A stretch of DNA of 64,000 nt from Halomarina salina (GTDB lineage Archaea; Halobacteriota; Halobacteria; Halobacteriales; Haloarculaceae): assembly GCF_023074835.1 (NCBI RefSeq), contig NZ_JALLGW010000001.1, positions 1-64,000 of the forward strand. The letters run 5' to 3'. This document shows, piece after piece, positions 50,515-58,807 of the stretch. A program made the position numbers and the translations under genes. Position 1 is the stretch's first letter. Every line of letters begins with the position of its first letter. The notes beneath the pieces are model-generated. The model did not search any database. It was not told the DNA's origin and was given only the letters and a program-made list of their open reading frames with translations.

Positions 50515-50802
50515 ATGAGCACGCAGGTCGAAGAGCAGGTTGCAGCCGAGGAGGAAGGGGAGAGTCCGTTCACGGACTCCGAGTTCAGGGAGCGCCTTCG
50601 CGAGCTCCCGCCGAGCGCGAAGCTGGTCGCCAAGGTGCTGGAGGGGGAGGCACCGCTGTCCCAGGGGGAACTCGCGGACGAGTCGCTGCTCCCAGACCGG
50701 ACCGTCCGGTACGCGCTGAACCGCCTCGCCGAGGAGGACCTCGTCGAGTCGCGCTACAGCTTCCGCGACGCGCGGAAGCAGGTGTACTTCCTCGCGACGT
50801 AA
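50515..50802 (+). CDS. Winged-helix (MarR-like) transcriptional regulator
   Basis: 95 residues: an acidic 20-residue start, then a winged helix (SPFTDSEFRERLRELPPSAK; LSQGELADESLLPDRTVRYA as helix-turn-helix; the wing SRYSFRDARKQVYFL). It is a one-domain DNA-binding protein typical of haloarchaeal MarR/TrmB-like small regulators, function unknown. A dyad about 50-65 nt upstream is a plausible autoregulatory site. The MBL-fold gene follows after 41 bp with its own T-rich box. Confidence 0.8.
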   Translation: MSTQVEEQVAAEEEGESPFTDSEFRERLRELPPSAKLVAKVLEGEAPLSQGELADESLLPDRTVRYALNRLAEEDLVESRYSFRDARKQVYFLAT

Positions 50803-50843
50803 CGCGAGCACCCTTTTTCACCCGTCCCGTCGCACGGTGAGTC

Positions 50844-51647
50844 GTGACTATCCGTAGCTACGGCATCGCCGAACTCGCCGTCGAGACCGCCGCCCCCGAC
50901 GGCACGACGAACTGCTACCACGTCGACGACGACGACGCGCTCGTCGTCGACCCGGCGACGCGCGGCGACGGCCTGGAGACCCTCGTGCTGGACTCCGCCG
51001 TCGACGTCGGACACGTCGCCGTCACCCACCACCACCCGGACCACGTCGGGGCGGTGCGATGGGTCGCCGAGACGGCCGACGCGACCGTCTGGTGTCGCGC
51101 CGGACGCGAACGCCAGTTCGAGGACGCGACCGGCGTCCCCCCCGACCGGACCTTCCGCGAGGGGACGACCATCGAGACGGGCAGCGGGAGCGTGACCGTC
51201 CTCGACACGCCCGGCCACGCCCCCGAACACGTCGCGTTCTCGTTCCAGCGCTCGAACGGCGAACACCTCGTGAGCGGCGACCTCGCCGTCGCCGAGGGGA
51301 GCGTCGTCGTCGGTGCGCCCGAGGGCGACCTCCGGGCGTACCTCGGGTCGCTCCGCCGACTCCGCGCCCGGCACCCCGCGAAACTGCTCCCCGGTCACGG
51401 CCCCGCTATCGAGGACCCGCGAGCGACGCTCGCTCGACTCCTCGACCACCGACTCGACCGGGAGCGCCGGGTGCTGGCTGCCGTCGAGGACGGCGCGACG
51501 GGCGTGAGCGACGTGACCGACGCCGCCTACGAGAAGGACGTCTCGCACGTCCGTCCGCTCGCGGAGGCGACGGTCCGGGCACACCTGGAGAAACTGGCCG
51601 TCGAGCGCCGCCTCCGGTTCGACGGCGACCGGGCGACACCCTGCTGA
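50844..51647 (+). CDS. MBL-fold metallohydrolase with C-terminal winged helix
   Basis: 267 residues from a GTG at 50844. The zinc motif THHHPDHVGAV (HxHxDH) is near residue 59, GHAPEHVAF near 118 and DLAVAEGS near 138 supply further ligands, with LLPGHGPAI near 190. The last 55 residues (VRPLAEATVRAHLEKLAVER) are a small winged helix, as in LACTB2-like enzymes, which suggests an endoribonuclease or thioesterase role; not decided. CCCTTTTTCACCC (50811-50823) is a TATA-like box about 28 nt upstream. Confidence 0.85.
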   Translation: MTIRSYGIAELAVETAAPDGTTNCYHVDDDDALVVDPATRGDGLETLVLDSAVDVGHVAVTHHHPDHVGAVRWVAETADATVWCRAGRERQFEDATGVPPDRTFREGTTIETGSGSVTVLDTPGHAPEHVAFSFQRSNGEHLVSGDLAVAEGSVVVGAPEGDLRAYLGSLRRLRARHPAKLLPGHGPAIEDPRATLARLLDHRLDRERRVLAAVEDGATGVSDVTDAAYEKDVSHVRPLAEATVRAHLEKLAVERRLRFDGDRATPC

Positions 51648-51729
51648 ATGCTGGGCCTCGCGACCCGAACTGTCGGCTGCGGACCGGTCGAACGCGGCGC
51701 TTTTCCCCGCCGCTCCCGGACGCCGGGAC

Positions 51730-52401
51730 ATGGAGTCACTCGAATCCGAACTCGACCGGGCGCGCGCCCTCTCGGTGAGCGACCTCGCGGACGCAATCGA
51801 GTCCATCGGCTTCGAGTGCACCCGCTGTGGCGCGTGCTGCAAGGGCTACGACGCCGACGGCGAGCGAGAACCCCACACCGCGACCGTGTTCCCCGACGAG
51901 GTGCGGACGCTCGACGACGCGACCGATACTGACTACGACTGGCGGGACATCGCCCGGCCGATGCCGTTCGGTCTGGAAGAGGGCGCGGACGGCCCCGAGG
52001 GTGAGACGTTCGAGTGGGCGCTCCAGACGGACTCCTGCGGTGACTGCACCTTCTACGCCGAGGACGACGACGGGCGCGGCGCGTGCACCGTCCACGAGGA
52101 CCGACCGCTCATCTGTCGAACCTACCCGTTCAGCGTCGCGCTGGCCGGCACGAGTCAGCCGATGGGCGAAGCAGTCGACTCCGAAGGATTGGTCCGGGCC
52201 CACGAGTGCGAGGGACTGGGCCGCGACATCTCGCGGGCGGAGGCCGAGGAGCTGGCCGCGGCGCTGCAGGAGCGCGCCGTCCGCGAACTGGAGGAGGCAA
52301 TCGCGGTCCGCGACGGGTACGACCCCGCCGACCCCGGACCGGGCGAGGTCGTCGTCCACGACTCCGAGGGGGCGAAACGCCCCGACGGGACACCGTGGTA
52401 A
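51730..52401 (+). CDS. YkgJ-family cysteine-cluster protein
   Basis: 223 residues. Cysteines follow the YkgJ pattern: CTRCGACCKG near residue 30, SCGDCTFY near 100, and CTVHEDRPLICRTYPF near 120. The clusters probably bind zinc or iron-sulfur; the family has no firm function. Its first 25 residues form a helix (LESELDRARALSVSDLADAI). A T-rich box (GCGCTTTTCCCC, about 51696-51707) lies 28 nt before the ATG. Confidence 0.85.
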   Translation: MESLESELDRARALSVSDLADAIESIGFECTRCGACCKGYDADGEREPHTATVFPDEVRTLDDATDTDYDWRDIARPMPFGLEEGADGPEGETFEWALQTDSCGDCTFYAEDDDGRGACTVHEDRPLICRTYPFSVALAGTSQPMGEAVDSEGLVRAHECEGLGRDISRAEAEELAAALQERAVRELEEAIAVRDGYDPADPGPGEVVVHDSEGAKRPDGTPW

Positions 52402-52441
52402 GCTCTTTAATCCCACACGGTGACGTGTTCCCCGAAGGTCT

Positions 52442-52837
52442 ATGGAAATCTCAGAGAAACTCCTGTGTCTGTTTAGTGCGGACGTCTCCTCGGAGGGCGA
52501 CCGCTATCTCGTCGAGGTACCGCGCCGCGAGATCGAAACCGGGTCGATAGAGTCGGGCCAGACCTACCGCGTCGCGCTCATCGCGACGGGCGAGGAGAGC
52601 GAGGCGGAGTCGACGACGTCGCAACCGGAGACCGCACCCGGCGAACCCCAGCCACCGGTCGAGAGCGGCGAGATTCGGTACGTCGAGGTCGAGGACCTGG
52701 GGAAACAGGGTGACGGCATCGCCCGTGTCGAACGGGGCTACGTCATCATCGTCCCCGACGCGGAGGTCGGCGAACGGGTGAAGATCGAAGTGACCGAAGT
52801 GAAGTCGAACTTCGCCGTCGGCGAGATCATCGACTAA
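52442..52837 (+). CDS. TRAM-domain RNA-binding protein
   Basis: 131 residues. Residues about 72-131 form a TRAM OB-fold (YVEVEDLGKQGDGIARVERG, YVIIVPDAEVGERVKIEV), preceded by another small beta domain (LVEVPRREIETGSIESGQTY) and an acidic linker. TRAM proteins bind RNA and are proposed RNA chaperones in archaea. A box GCTCTTTAATC (52403-52413) is about 31 nt upstream. It is followed directly by a stem-loop. Confidence 0.9.
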   Translation: MEISEKLLCLFSADVSSEGDRYLVEVPRREIETGSIESGQTYRVALIATGEESEAESTTSQPETAPGEPQPPVESGEIRYVEVEDLGKQGDGIARVERGYVIIVPDAEVGERVKIEVTEVKSNFAVGEIID

Positions 52838-52858
52838 CGCGACCGGGGGACGGTCGCG
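52838..52858 (+). terminator. Stem-loop right after the TRAM gene
   Basis: CGCGACCG, loop GGGGA, CGGTCGCG: a perfect 8-bp stem that begins on the base after the TAA stop. No T-run follows, so it may protect the 3' end rather than terminate. Confidence 0.5.
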
Positions 52859-53149
52859 CCTCGGCTGTTCGAGAGCCGGCACGGATACGTCGTGGGACGC
52901 CGTCGCGGTCGGCAGGGACAGCGGCGTCGTCGCCGCGAGCGGAAACCGGTCGTGAAAGGAGAGCCTATCCTATCGGCTCGACGACCAGTTCGAGGACAGC
53001 GTCACTCCACCTGTAGGATTTCCGTCCCGTACCATCCCGGAGGGTGAGGGGGGTCGTTACCGCCGAGAATCGGTCGGAAATCGCGTGACTGCGCGGCGTT
53101 AACCCACCGTACCAAACCCCCTTTACCGCGATAGTCCATCCGGTCGAGT
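52859..53149. other. Spacer with weak structure only
   Basis: About 290 bp without a credible gene. It contains a small hairpin (GAGCC at 52961-52965 with GGCTC at 52975-52979) and the promoter of the next gene (CCCTTTACCG, about 53119-53128). A 45-codon minus-strand frame (about 53002-53138) has poor GC3. Confidence 0.5.
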
Positions 53150-53386
53150 ATGAGTGCGAGCGCGGAGCCGACCACCACGATGAGCGAGAAACAGCGGCGC
53201 ATCGCGAGCTTCCTCGAGGAGAACGCGACCACACAGACGTACTTCAAGTCGCGACTCATCGGCGACGAACTCGGGATGAGCGCGAAGGAGGTCGGCGCGA
53301 ACATGCGCGCCGTCCGCGAGGCCAGCGCGCTCTCCATCGAGAAGTGGGGCTACTCCTCCGGGACGACGTGGAAGGTCACCGCGTAA
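53150..53386 (+). CDS. DUF7123-like small protein, winged-helix type
   Basis: 78 residues. MSEKQRRIASFLEENATTQT then YFKSRLIGDELGMSAKEVGA is a helix-turn-helix-like pattern, ending in the conserved EKWGYSSGTTWKVT. I recall this as a haloarchaea-only family (DUF7123). It is probably a small DNA-binding protein; no target is known. The ATG at 53150 lies about 26 nt after the CCTTTACC box, so it is leaderless. Another Met at residue 11 is a possible internal start. Confidence 0.8.
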   Translation: MSASAEPTTTMSEKQRRIASFLEENATTQTYFKSRLIGDELGMSAKEVGANMRAVREASALSIEKWGYSSGTTWKVTA

Positions 53387-53463
53387 CCCGCGAGAGGACC
53401 GGTCCACAGCGTCGAGAATGCCCCGTCCGAAACCCATCCGTTCGAGGCGCGCTCTGGCTACGA

Positions 53464-54078
53464 CTACGGGTCGTAGGTGAACAGCGACGCCGCGTCGTCG
53501 GCGAGTCGGGTCGCGTCGTCGCCGAACGAGTCCGCGTAGCGCACGAGTAGCGTGAGGACGATTTCGGGTCGTTCGACCGCGTAGCCGTCCTCCCGACTCA
53601 GCAGACCCGCCGTGTCGAGTTTCTTCGCGTACTTGCTCACCGTCGGTCGCGAGACGTCGAGCGCCGCGGCGAGGTCGCTGCCCGTCGCGTCCGGGTCGCG
53701 CAGGAGGGCGACGAGCATCCCGCGGGGCGTCTCCCGGCGGAGGTAGCCCAGCGCCCGCTTCTCGAACGTCGAGAAGCGGTTCGCCGGGACGTAGCGGCGG
53801 TACTCGCCGTCCTTGAACGACTCGACGGCACCGGCGTCGACCAGCCGTCGCAGGTGGTGCTGGGTCTCGCCGGTGCCGAGCGAGAGGTCGTCTCGTATCT
53901 TCGAGAAGTGTGCGCCGGGCGTCGTCGAGAGGTAGCCCGCGATGGCGTCGCGGGCGGGGCTCTCGTTGCCGGTGGCGTCCGAGAGGCGAGCGAGCGGCCC
54001 GGCCGCTCCGAGCGCCGCGAATCGTCTGAGGGTGGCGCGTTTCTCCTCGTCGACGCCACTACCCGACTCGCCAGTCAC
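53464..54078 (-). CDS. Double winged-helix transcriptional regulator
   Basis: 204 residues from a GTG at 54078. Two winged helices are visible: the first at about 45-100 (AHFSKIRDDLSLGTGETQHH, LRRLVDAGAVES) and the second at about 115-175 (DATGSDLAAALDVSRPTVSK, YAKKLDTAGLLSRED). The layout matches haloarchaeal MarR/ArsR-like two-domain regulators with a cytoplasmic N-terminal helix rather than a membrane anchor. A box GGTTTTACTC (minus, about 54102-54111) is 28 nt upstream of the GTG. Confidence 0.8.
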   Translation of the reverse strand: MTGESGSGVDEEKRATLRRFAALGAAGPLARLSDATGNESPARDAIAGYLSTTPGAHFSKIRDDLSLGTGETQHHLRRLVDAGAVESFKDGEYRRYVPANRFSTFEKRALGYLRRETPRGMLVALLRDPDATGSDLAAALDVSRPTVSKYAKKLDTAGLLSREDGYAVERPEIVLTLLVRYADSFGDDATRLADDAASLFTYDP

Positions 54079-54123
54079 GCCTGTACGTTGTGGAGACGAG
54101 AGTAAAACCGCTTCGACCCGAAA

Positions 54124-55380
54124 CTACTCCGACTCGGGTTCGGGTTCGCGCTCTGTGTCTTTCGATTCCGAGCCGCCGGACGAACCGGACTCGGTCGAGG
54201 CAGCGTCGGTACCAGCGGTGTTAGCCCCGGTGTCGTCGTCCGGCGTGTCCATCTCCGGTCCACCCATCTCCGCATCCATCTCGTCGATGACCTCGTTGGA
54301 GTCCTTGATGTCGGCGGTGTCGGCGCCGGACTTGATGGCCTGGGCCTCCTGTTCCATCTGCTCGACGTCCATCTCGGCGGCGTCGTCGATCTGCCCGAGA
54401 ATCTCCTCGATGTCGTCGAGACCGAGCATCTCGCGGGTCTCGCTGTCGAAGTCGAGGCTGTCGAGAGCGCTGCCGTTCGTCGCCGTCGCCACGTCGCTGC
54501 CCGAGAGGTGCTTGCCGTAGCGTCCGACGAGCGACGTGAGTTCCTGCGGGAGGACGAACGTCGTGGACTCGCTGGTCCCGATGTCCGAGAGCGTCTCCAT
54601 CCCCTTCTCGATGATGGCGCGTTCGCCCATCGATTCGGCGGACTTCGCGCGGAGGACGGTCGAGATGGCGTCACCCTGCGCTTCGAGGATCTGGCTCTGC
54701 TTCTCACCCTGCGCGCGGATGATGTTCGACTGCTTCTCACCCTCCGCGGACTCGACGGCGCTGCGACGTTCACCCTGCGCTTCGAGGATCATCGCACGGC
54801 GACGACGCTCGGCGGAGGTCTGCTGTTCCATCGCCTGCTGGACGTCGGCGCTCGGGTTGACCTCCCGGACCTCGACGGACTCGACGCGGACACCCCACTC
54901 GTCGGTGGGTTCGTCGAGTTCCTTCCGGATGCGGGCGTTGATCTCCTGGCGCTTGTTCAGCGTGTCGTCGAGTTCCATGTCGCCCAGCACGGCACGGAGG
55001 GTGGTCTGGGCGAGATTGGAGACGGCGCGCTTGTAGTCGTCGACCTCGAGGAACGCCTTCTTCGCGTCCATCACCTTGATGTAGACGACGGCGTCGGCGG
55101 TGACGGGCGAGTTGTCGCGCGTGATGGCCTCCTGTCGGGGCACGTCGAGCGTCTGGGTCCGCATGTCGAACGCGTACGTCCGGGAGACGAACGGCCAGAC
55201 GAAGTTGATACCCGGTTCGAGGAGGGTCTGGAACTCGCCGAATCGCGTGTAGGCGCGCTTCTCGTACGCCTGCACGATCTCGATGGCGCTGTACACCGCC
55301 GCGATGGCGATGAGCAACACCACGAGTCCGACGAAGGTGAGCACCACACTCGCGCCTTGTAGCGGCACTACGGGGGACAT
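54124..55380 (-). CDS. SPFH/Band 7 membrane protein (stomatin-like)
   Basis: 418 residues. An N-terminal anchor (about 8-36, ASVVLTFVGLVVLLIAIAAV) is followed by a Band 7 domain (EPGINFVWPFVSRTYAFDMR; DVPRQEAITRDNSPVTADAV) and a coiled-coil segment with three AQGE/AEGE(K/R)(Q/R)S repeats around residues 215-250. The long C-terminal tail is acidic and disordered. It scaffolds membrane microdomains together with NfeD, which is encoded on the same strand just upstream (73 bp). ATG at 55380 is supported by CGTTTTTGG (minus, about 55404-55412) 28 nt away. Confidence 0.9.
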   Translation of the reverse strand: MSPVVPLQGASVVLTFVGLVVLLIAIAAVYSAIEIVQAYEKRAYTRFGEFQTLLEPGINFVWPFVSRTYAFDMRTQTLDVPRQEAITRDNSPVTADAVVYIKVMDAKKAFLEVDDYKRAVSNLAQTTLRAVLGDMELDDTLNKRQEINARIRKELDEPTDEWGVRVESVEVREVNPSADVQQAMEQQTSAERRRRAMILEAQGERRSAVESAEGEKQSNIIRAQGEKQSQILEAQGDAISTVLRAKSAESMGERAIIEKGMETLSDIGTSESTTFVLPQELTSLVGRYGKHLSGSDVATATNGSALDSLDFDSETREMLGLDDIEEILGQIDDAAEMDVEQMEQEAQAIKSGADTADIKDSNEVIDEMDAEMGGPEMDTPDDDTGANTAGTDAASTESGSSGGSESKDTEREPEPESE

Positions 55381-55452
55381 AACTCGAACTTTGGTGAGCG
55401 CTACCAAAAACGTTCGCACTGTCACGTCGCATCGCAGTCAGGTCGGTCGCCG

Positions 55453-56061
55453 TCAGGCCATCTCGCGCTCGCCGTCCCGGTCGCGGTCCTCTCCGCTGCG
55501 GTCCGACGAGTGGTCACCGCCACTCGACTTGCGTTCCCGGTCGCGACGCAGTTCGCGGTCGATGGGGTCCTCGCCGATGGACTCGACCGGTTCGACGGTG
55601 ATGACGTTGCCACCGCCGGGGTCGACGACCATCACCTCGGTGCCGACCGGGATGTCGCTGTCCATCGCCCGAGCGCGGTAGTACGGGTTGAAGCCGCCCG
55701 CGTCGAGTTTCACCTCGCCGTCCGTCTTCGTGACGCGTTCGGTGACCCGACCCGTCGTCCCCTTCAGCGAGTCGGAGTCGCGGGTCCGACCGCTGCCGCC
55801 GCTCCCGTACACGTCGAACTCGCGGAACGCGAAGAACGTCGCCGCGCCCGCTATCATCAGCGTCAGCGTCATCACCAGCAGGCCGAACGCCGTCGTCCCG
55901 ACAACGAGGCCGACCAGACCGGCGAGGAGCAGTGCGATGCCGAGCACCACGAAGTGCGCACCCGGGAGCGCGGCCTCCGCGACGATGAGACCGGTCCCGG
56001 CGAGCAACAGCAACACCGGGACCGAGAGGCCGAATATCTCCCCGAGCTGGAGGACGTCCAT
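55453..56061 (-). CDS. NfeD family membrane protein
   Basis: 202 residues. Two to three N-terminal helices (about 13-60, VPVLLLLAGTGLIVAEAALP, FVVLGIALLLAGLVGLVVG) and one at about 60-85, then a C-terminal OB-fold (GRVTERVTKTDGEVKLDAGG, VGTEVMVVDPGGGNVITVEP) and a charged tail. NfeD proteins accompany SPFH proteins, and the gene order here (DUF7312-like, NfeD, SPFH, all minus strand) fits a membrane-organising unit. Start ATG at 56061. Confidence 0.9.
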   Translation of the reverse strand: MDVLQLGEIFGLSVPVLLLLAGTGLIVAEAALPGAHFVVLGIALLLAGLVGLVVGTTAFGLLVMTLTLMIAGAATFFAFREFDVYGSGGSGRTRDSDSLKGTTGRVTERVTKTDGEVKLDAGGFNPYYRARAMDSDIPVGTEVMVVDPGGGNVITVEPVESIGEDPIDRELRRDRERKSSGGDHSSDRSGEDRDRDGEREMA

Positions 56062-56111
56062 AGTTCAGCCTACGGCCGGTCGCCTATTACCGCTTCCCCC
56101 GAGCGCCGCAC

Positions 56112-56378
56112 TCAGACGACCAGGAGCGCGATGATGCCGACCATCGTCATCGCCCCGAGCACGACGAAGAAGACGTTCTCCGCGGCGACCGACTGCGGTT
56201 CCGGGTCCGCGAACTCGCCGTCGTTGCGCCCGAGGACGCCCTCGCCGGTCTGCCGTCGGTCGGCGTCAGCGTGACCGTCCACGGTGCGCTCGTCGGTGCG
56301 CTCGTCGGGCCTGTCGTCCTGCGTGGCCGTCTCGCCCACCTCGTCGGTAGCGAAGCGCCACTCGTCGTCGCTGCTCAT
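56112..56378 (-). CDS. Tail-anchored membrane protein (DUF7312-like)
   Basis: 88 residues. A disordered charged part (WRFATDEVGETATQDDRPDE) is followed by one C-terminal helix (about 68-88, NVFFVVLGAMTMVGIIALLV) ending directly at the stop, i.e. a tail anchor. I recall DUF7312. It lies 50 bp upstream of nfeD on the same strand. A box CGCTTTTCG (minus, about 56400-56408) is 27 nt upstream. Function unknown. Confidence 0.7.
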   Translation of the reverse strand: MSSDDEWRFATDEVGETATQDDRPDERTDERTVDGHADADRRQTGEGVLGRNDGEFADPEPQSVAAENVFFVVLGAMTMVGIIALLVV

Positions 56379-56461
56379 ACCCAGTAGTAGGAACCCACGT
56401 CGAAAAGCGTTGTCTGCCGAGCAGGGCCGACCGACTGGTCGGGGGCGCTCGTCGGGTCCGT

Positions 56462-58549
56462 CTACCGGACCTTCGTCCCGAGCGGCGAGTCGCCGTGGGT
56501 GGTCAGCAGGTCCGCCTCCTCGCCCGCCGCCAGCACCATCCCGTTGGACTCGACGCCGAACAGTTCCGCCTGCTCCATGTTGGCGACGAGGACGACGCGC
56601 GTCCCCGGCAGGGAGTCGACGTCGTGGAGCTGGCGGAGTCCCGCGACGACCTGCCGCGTCTCGACGCCGATGTCCACCGAGAGCTTCAGCAGTTTGTCCG
56701 CGCCCTCGACGGGTTCGGCGGAGACGATTTCACCGACGCGCAGGTCGAGCGCCTGGAAGTCGTCGAACGAGATGCGCTCCTCGGTCAGCGACTCGACGTC
56801 CTCGTGGACGTCCACCGTCTCGTCGGAGTTGGCCGTGTCGTCCGTCTCGTCGCGGCCCTCGGCCGCCTCCTCCTCGGCCGGTTCGACGCGCGATTCGAGC
56901 TTCTCGTTGAGTTCCTCGACGCGGTCGTCCTCTATCTTCTCGAACAGCTCCGTCGGTTCGCCGAACGACGCGGGCGGCGCGCGCAACGCGTCGTCGAGCG
57001 TCGCGTCGGCCACGGAGCCCTCTTCGTTCAACTGCGCCCAGACGCGGTCGGCCGCGCCGGGCGCGATCGGCTGGAACAGGACCGCGATGGCCTTGACGAC
57101 CTGCACGCAGTCGCGGATGACCTGTGCGGCCTCCTCGGGGTCCTCGTCGGTGAGCTTCCAGGGCTCGTTGCGCTGGATGTACTCGTTACCGAACCGCGCG
57201 AGGTCCGTGGCGGCGTCGCCGACCTTTCGGACGGAGTAGTCGTTGACGCCCGCCGCGAAGTCGTCGATGGCCGACTCGATGCGGTGGCGAACGTCGTCGC
57301 TCACGTCGACCTCCGGGGTGCCCTCGTAGTTGCGCTCGGCGAACAGCAGCGAGCGGTAGACGAAGTTGCCGACGGTGCCGACGAGGTCGCTGTTGACCTT
57401 CTCCTGGAACCGCTCCCACGAGAAGTCGAGGTCCTGCTGGAACCCGCTCTGGCTGGCGAGGTAGTACCGGAGCGCGTCCGGGTCGAGGCCCTCGTCGAGG
57501 TACTCCTGCGCCCAGACGGCGCGGTTGCGCGACGTGGAGAATCCCTTGTCGCCGAGCGTGACGAACCCGCTTGCCATGACGGCGCGCGGTTCGACGTAGT
57601 CCGCGCCGTGGAGCATCGCGGGCCAGAAGACGGTGTGGTGCTGGATGATGTCCGGGCCGATGACGTGGACGATCTCGCCCGACTCCTTCCACACCTGCTC
57701 CCAGTCGTACGTGTCGCGGCCGACCCGCTCCGAGTACTCCTTCGTCGAGGCGATGTACTCGATTGGCGCGTCGACCCAGACGTACAGCACGAGGTCGGTT
57801 CCCTCCTCCGGGTAGTCGATGCCCCAGTCGAGGTCGCGGGTGATACACCAGTCCTGTAACTCGCCCTCTATCCACTCGCGGGGCTGGTTGCGGGCGTTCG
57901 AGGTGCCTTCGAGGCGGTCGATGAACCCCTGGAGGTACTCCTGGAACGCCGACAGTTCGAAGAACTTGTGGGTGCGTTCGCGGTACTCCGCGGGGTTACC
58001 GGTGACCGTCGAGACGGGGTCTTCGACCTCGCCGGGTTCGAGGTGGCGACCACACCCCTCGTCGCACTCGTCGCCGCGGGCCTTCTCCCCGCAGTACGGG
58101 CAGGTCCCCTCGACGTAGCGGTCGGGCAGCGGTTGCTCCTCGATGGGGTCCCACGCGACGAGAATCTCCTTCTCGTAGACGTAGCCGCGGTCGTCGAGCG
58201 TCCGGACGATCTCCTGCGTGAGTTCGACGTTCGACGGTTCGCGGGTGTGGCCGTAGTTCTGGAAGTCGACGTTGAACCCGTCGAACGTCTCCTCGTACTG
58301 CTCGTGGTAGCGCAGGGCGAACGCCTCGGGGTCGACGCCCTCCTGCTCGGCGTTGACCGCGATGGGCGTGCCGTGCATGTCCGACCCGCAGACGTACGCC
58401 GTCTGCTGGCCGAGTCGTCGGAGCGCGCGGGCGTAGACGTCCGCGCCGATGTTACCTCGGAGGTGACCGATGTGGAGGTCGCCGTTGGCGTACGGCAGCC
58501 CGCAGGTGACGACGGCCGTCTCCTCCGTCGGGAATGCGTCGTGGCTCAT
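56462..58549 (-). CDS. metG: Methionine--tRNA ligase with C-terminal tRNA-binding domain
   Basis: 695 residues. Class I HIGH motif in NGDLHIGHLRGNIGADVYAR near residue 22, a zinc knuckle CPYCGEKARGDECDEGCG near 145, and the KMSKS-like KGFSTSRNRAVWA near 328. The last 120 residues are an EMAP/Trbp111 OB-fold (LDLRVGEIVSAEPVEGADKL, VLVANMEQAELFGVESNGMV), joined by an acidic linker. It charges both initiator and elongator tRNA-Met. The ATG at 58549 is preceded at 27 nt by a box inside a small palindrome (58568-58584), so the gene is probably leaderless and possibly controlled at that site. Confidence 0.97.
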   Translation of the reverse strand: MSHDAFPTEETAVVTCGLPYANGDLHIGHLRGNIGADVYARALRRLGQQTAYVCGSDMHGTPIAVNAEQEGVDPEAFALRYHEQYEETFDGFNVDFQNYGHTREPSNVELTQEIVRTLDDRGYVYEKEILVAWDPIEEQPLPDRYVEGTCPYCGEKARGDECDEGCGRHLEPGEVEDPVSTVTGNPAEYRERTHKFFELSAFQEYLQGFIDRLEGTSNARNQPREWIEGELQDWCITRDLDWGIDYPEEGTDLVLYVWVDAPIEYIASTKEYSERVGRDTYDWEQVWKESGEIVHVIGPDIIQHHTVFWPAMLHGADYVEPRAVMASGFVTLGDKGFSTSRNRAVWAQEYLDEGLDPDALRYYLASQSGFQQDLDFSWERFQEKVNSDLVGTVGNFVYRSLLFAERNYEGTPEVDVSDDVRHRIESAIDDFAAGVNDYSVRKVGDAATDLARFGNEYIQRNEPWKLTDEDPEEAAQVIRDCVQVVKAIAVLFQPIAPGAADRVWAQLNEEGSVADATLDDALRAPPASFGEPTELFEKIEDDRVEELNEKLESRVEPAEEEAAEGRDETDDTANSDETVDVHEDVESLTEERISFDDFQALDLRVGEIVSAEPVEGADKLLKLSVDIGVETRQVVAGLRQLHDVDSLPGTRVVLVANMEQAELFGVESNGMVLAAGEEADLLTTHGDSPLGTKVR

Positions 58550-58567
58550 ACGTGCGATGCCTCGTGC

Positions 58568-58584
58568 GCGGGCCTAAAGCCCGC
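58568..58584. promoter_or_regulatory. Palindromic promoter of metG
   Basis: GCGGGC (58568-58573) and GCCCGC (58579-58584) flank CTAAA, so the TATA-like TTTAG on the minus strand, about 27 nt before the ATG, sits at the centre of an inverted repeat. Confidence 0.5.
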
Positions 58585-58802
58585 CGATTTCGGTGGTTGG
58601 TGTGTCGTGAGTGCCATCGTTCTGGGCGATGTGCGAAGCGGTCGGCTCTCGGTGCAGAACAGCGACGACGGGTTCACGACACCGGACGACCGTATGAGGG
58701 TCCGCGGTGCCGATTCACCGGCGCAGCGACGGCTCCATCCGCATCGAACGCGTCCGCGGGAGCCGTGCTGCAGGCATGGACGAGGCTACAGCGTCGGCCT
58801 AC

Positions 58803-58807
58803 AAAAA
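58803..58807 (-). terminator. T-run after the LiaF-like gene
   Basis: TTTTT on the minus strand immediately follows the TGA stop at 58808-58810. Confidence 0.4.

Noticed and set aside
53002-53138. 45-codon minus-strand frame
   Set aside because: Low GC3 and many codons unlike the neighbours.
58619-58807. Plus-strand frames in the spacer before metG
   Set aside because: Only continue as antisense of the LiaF-like gene; no start signal.
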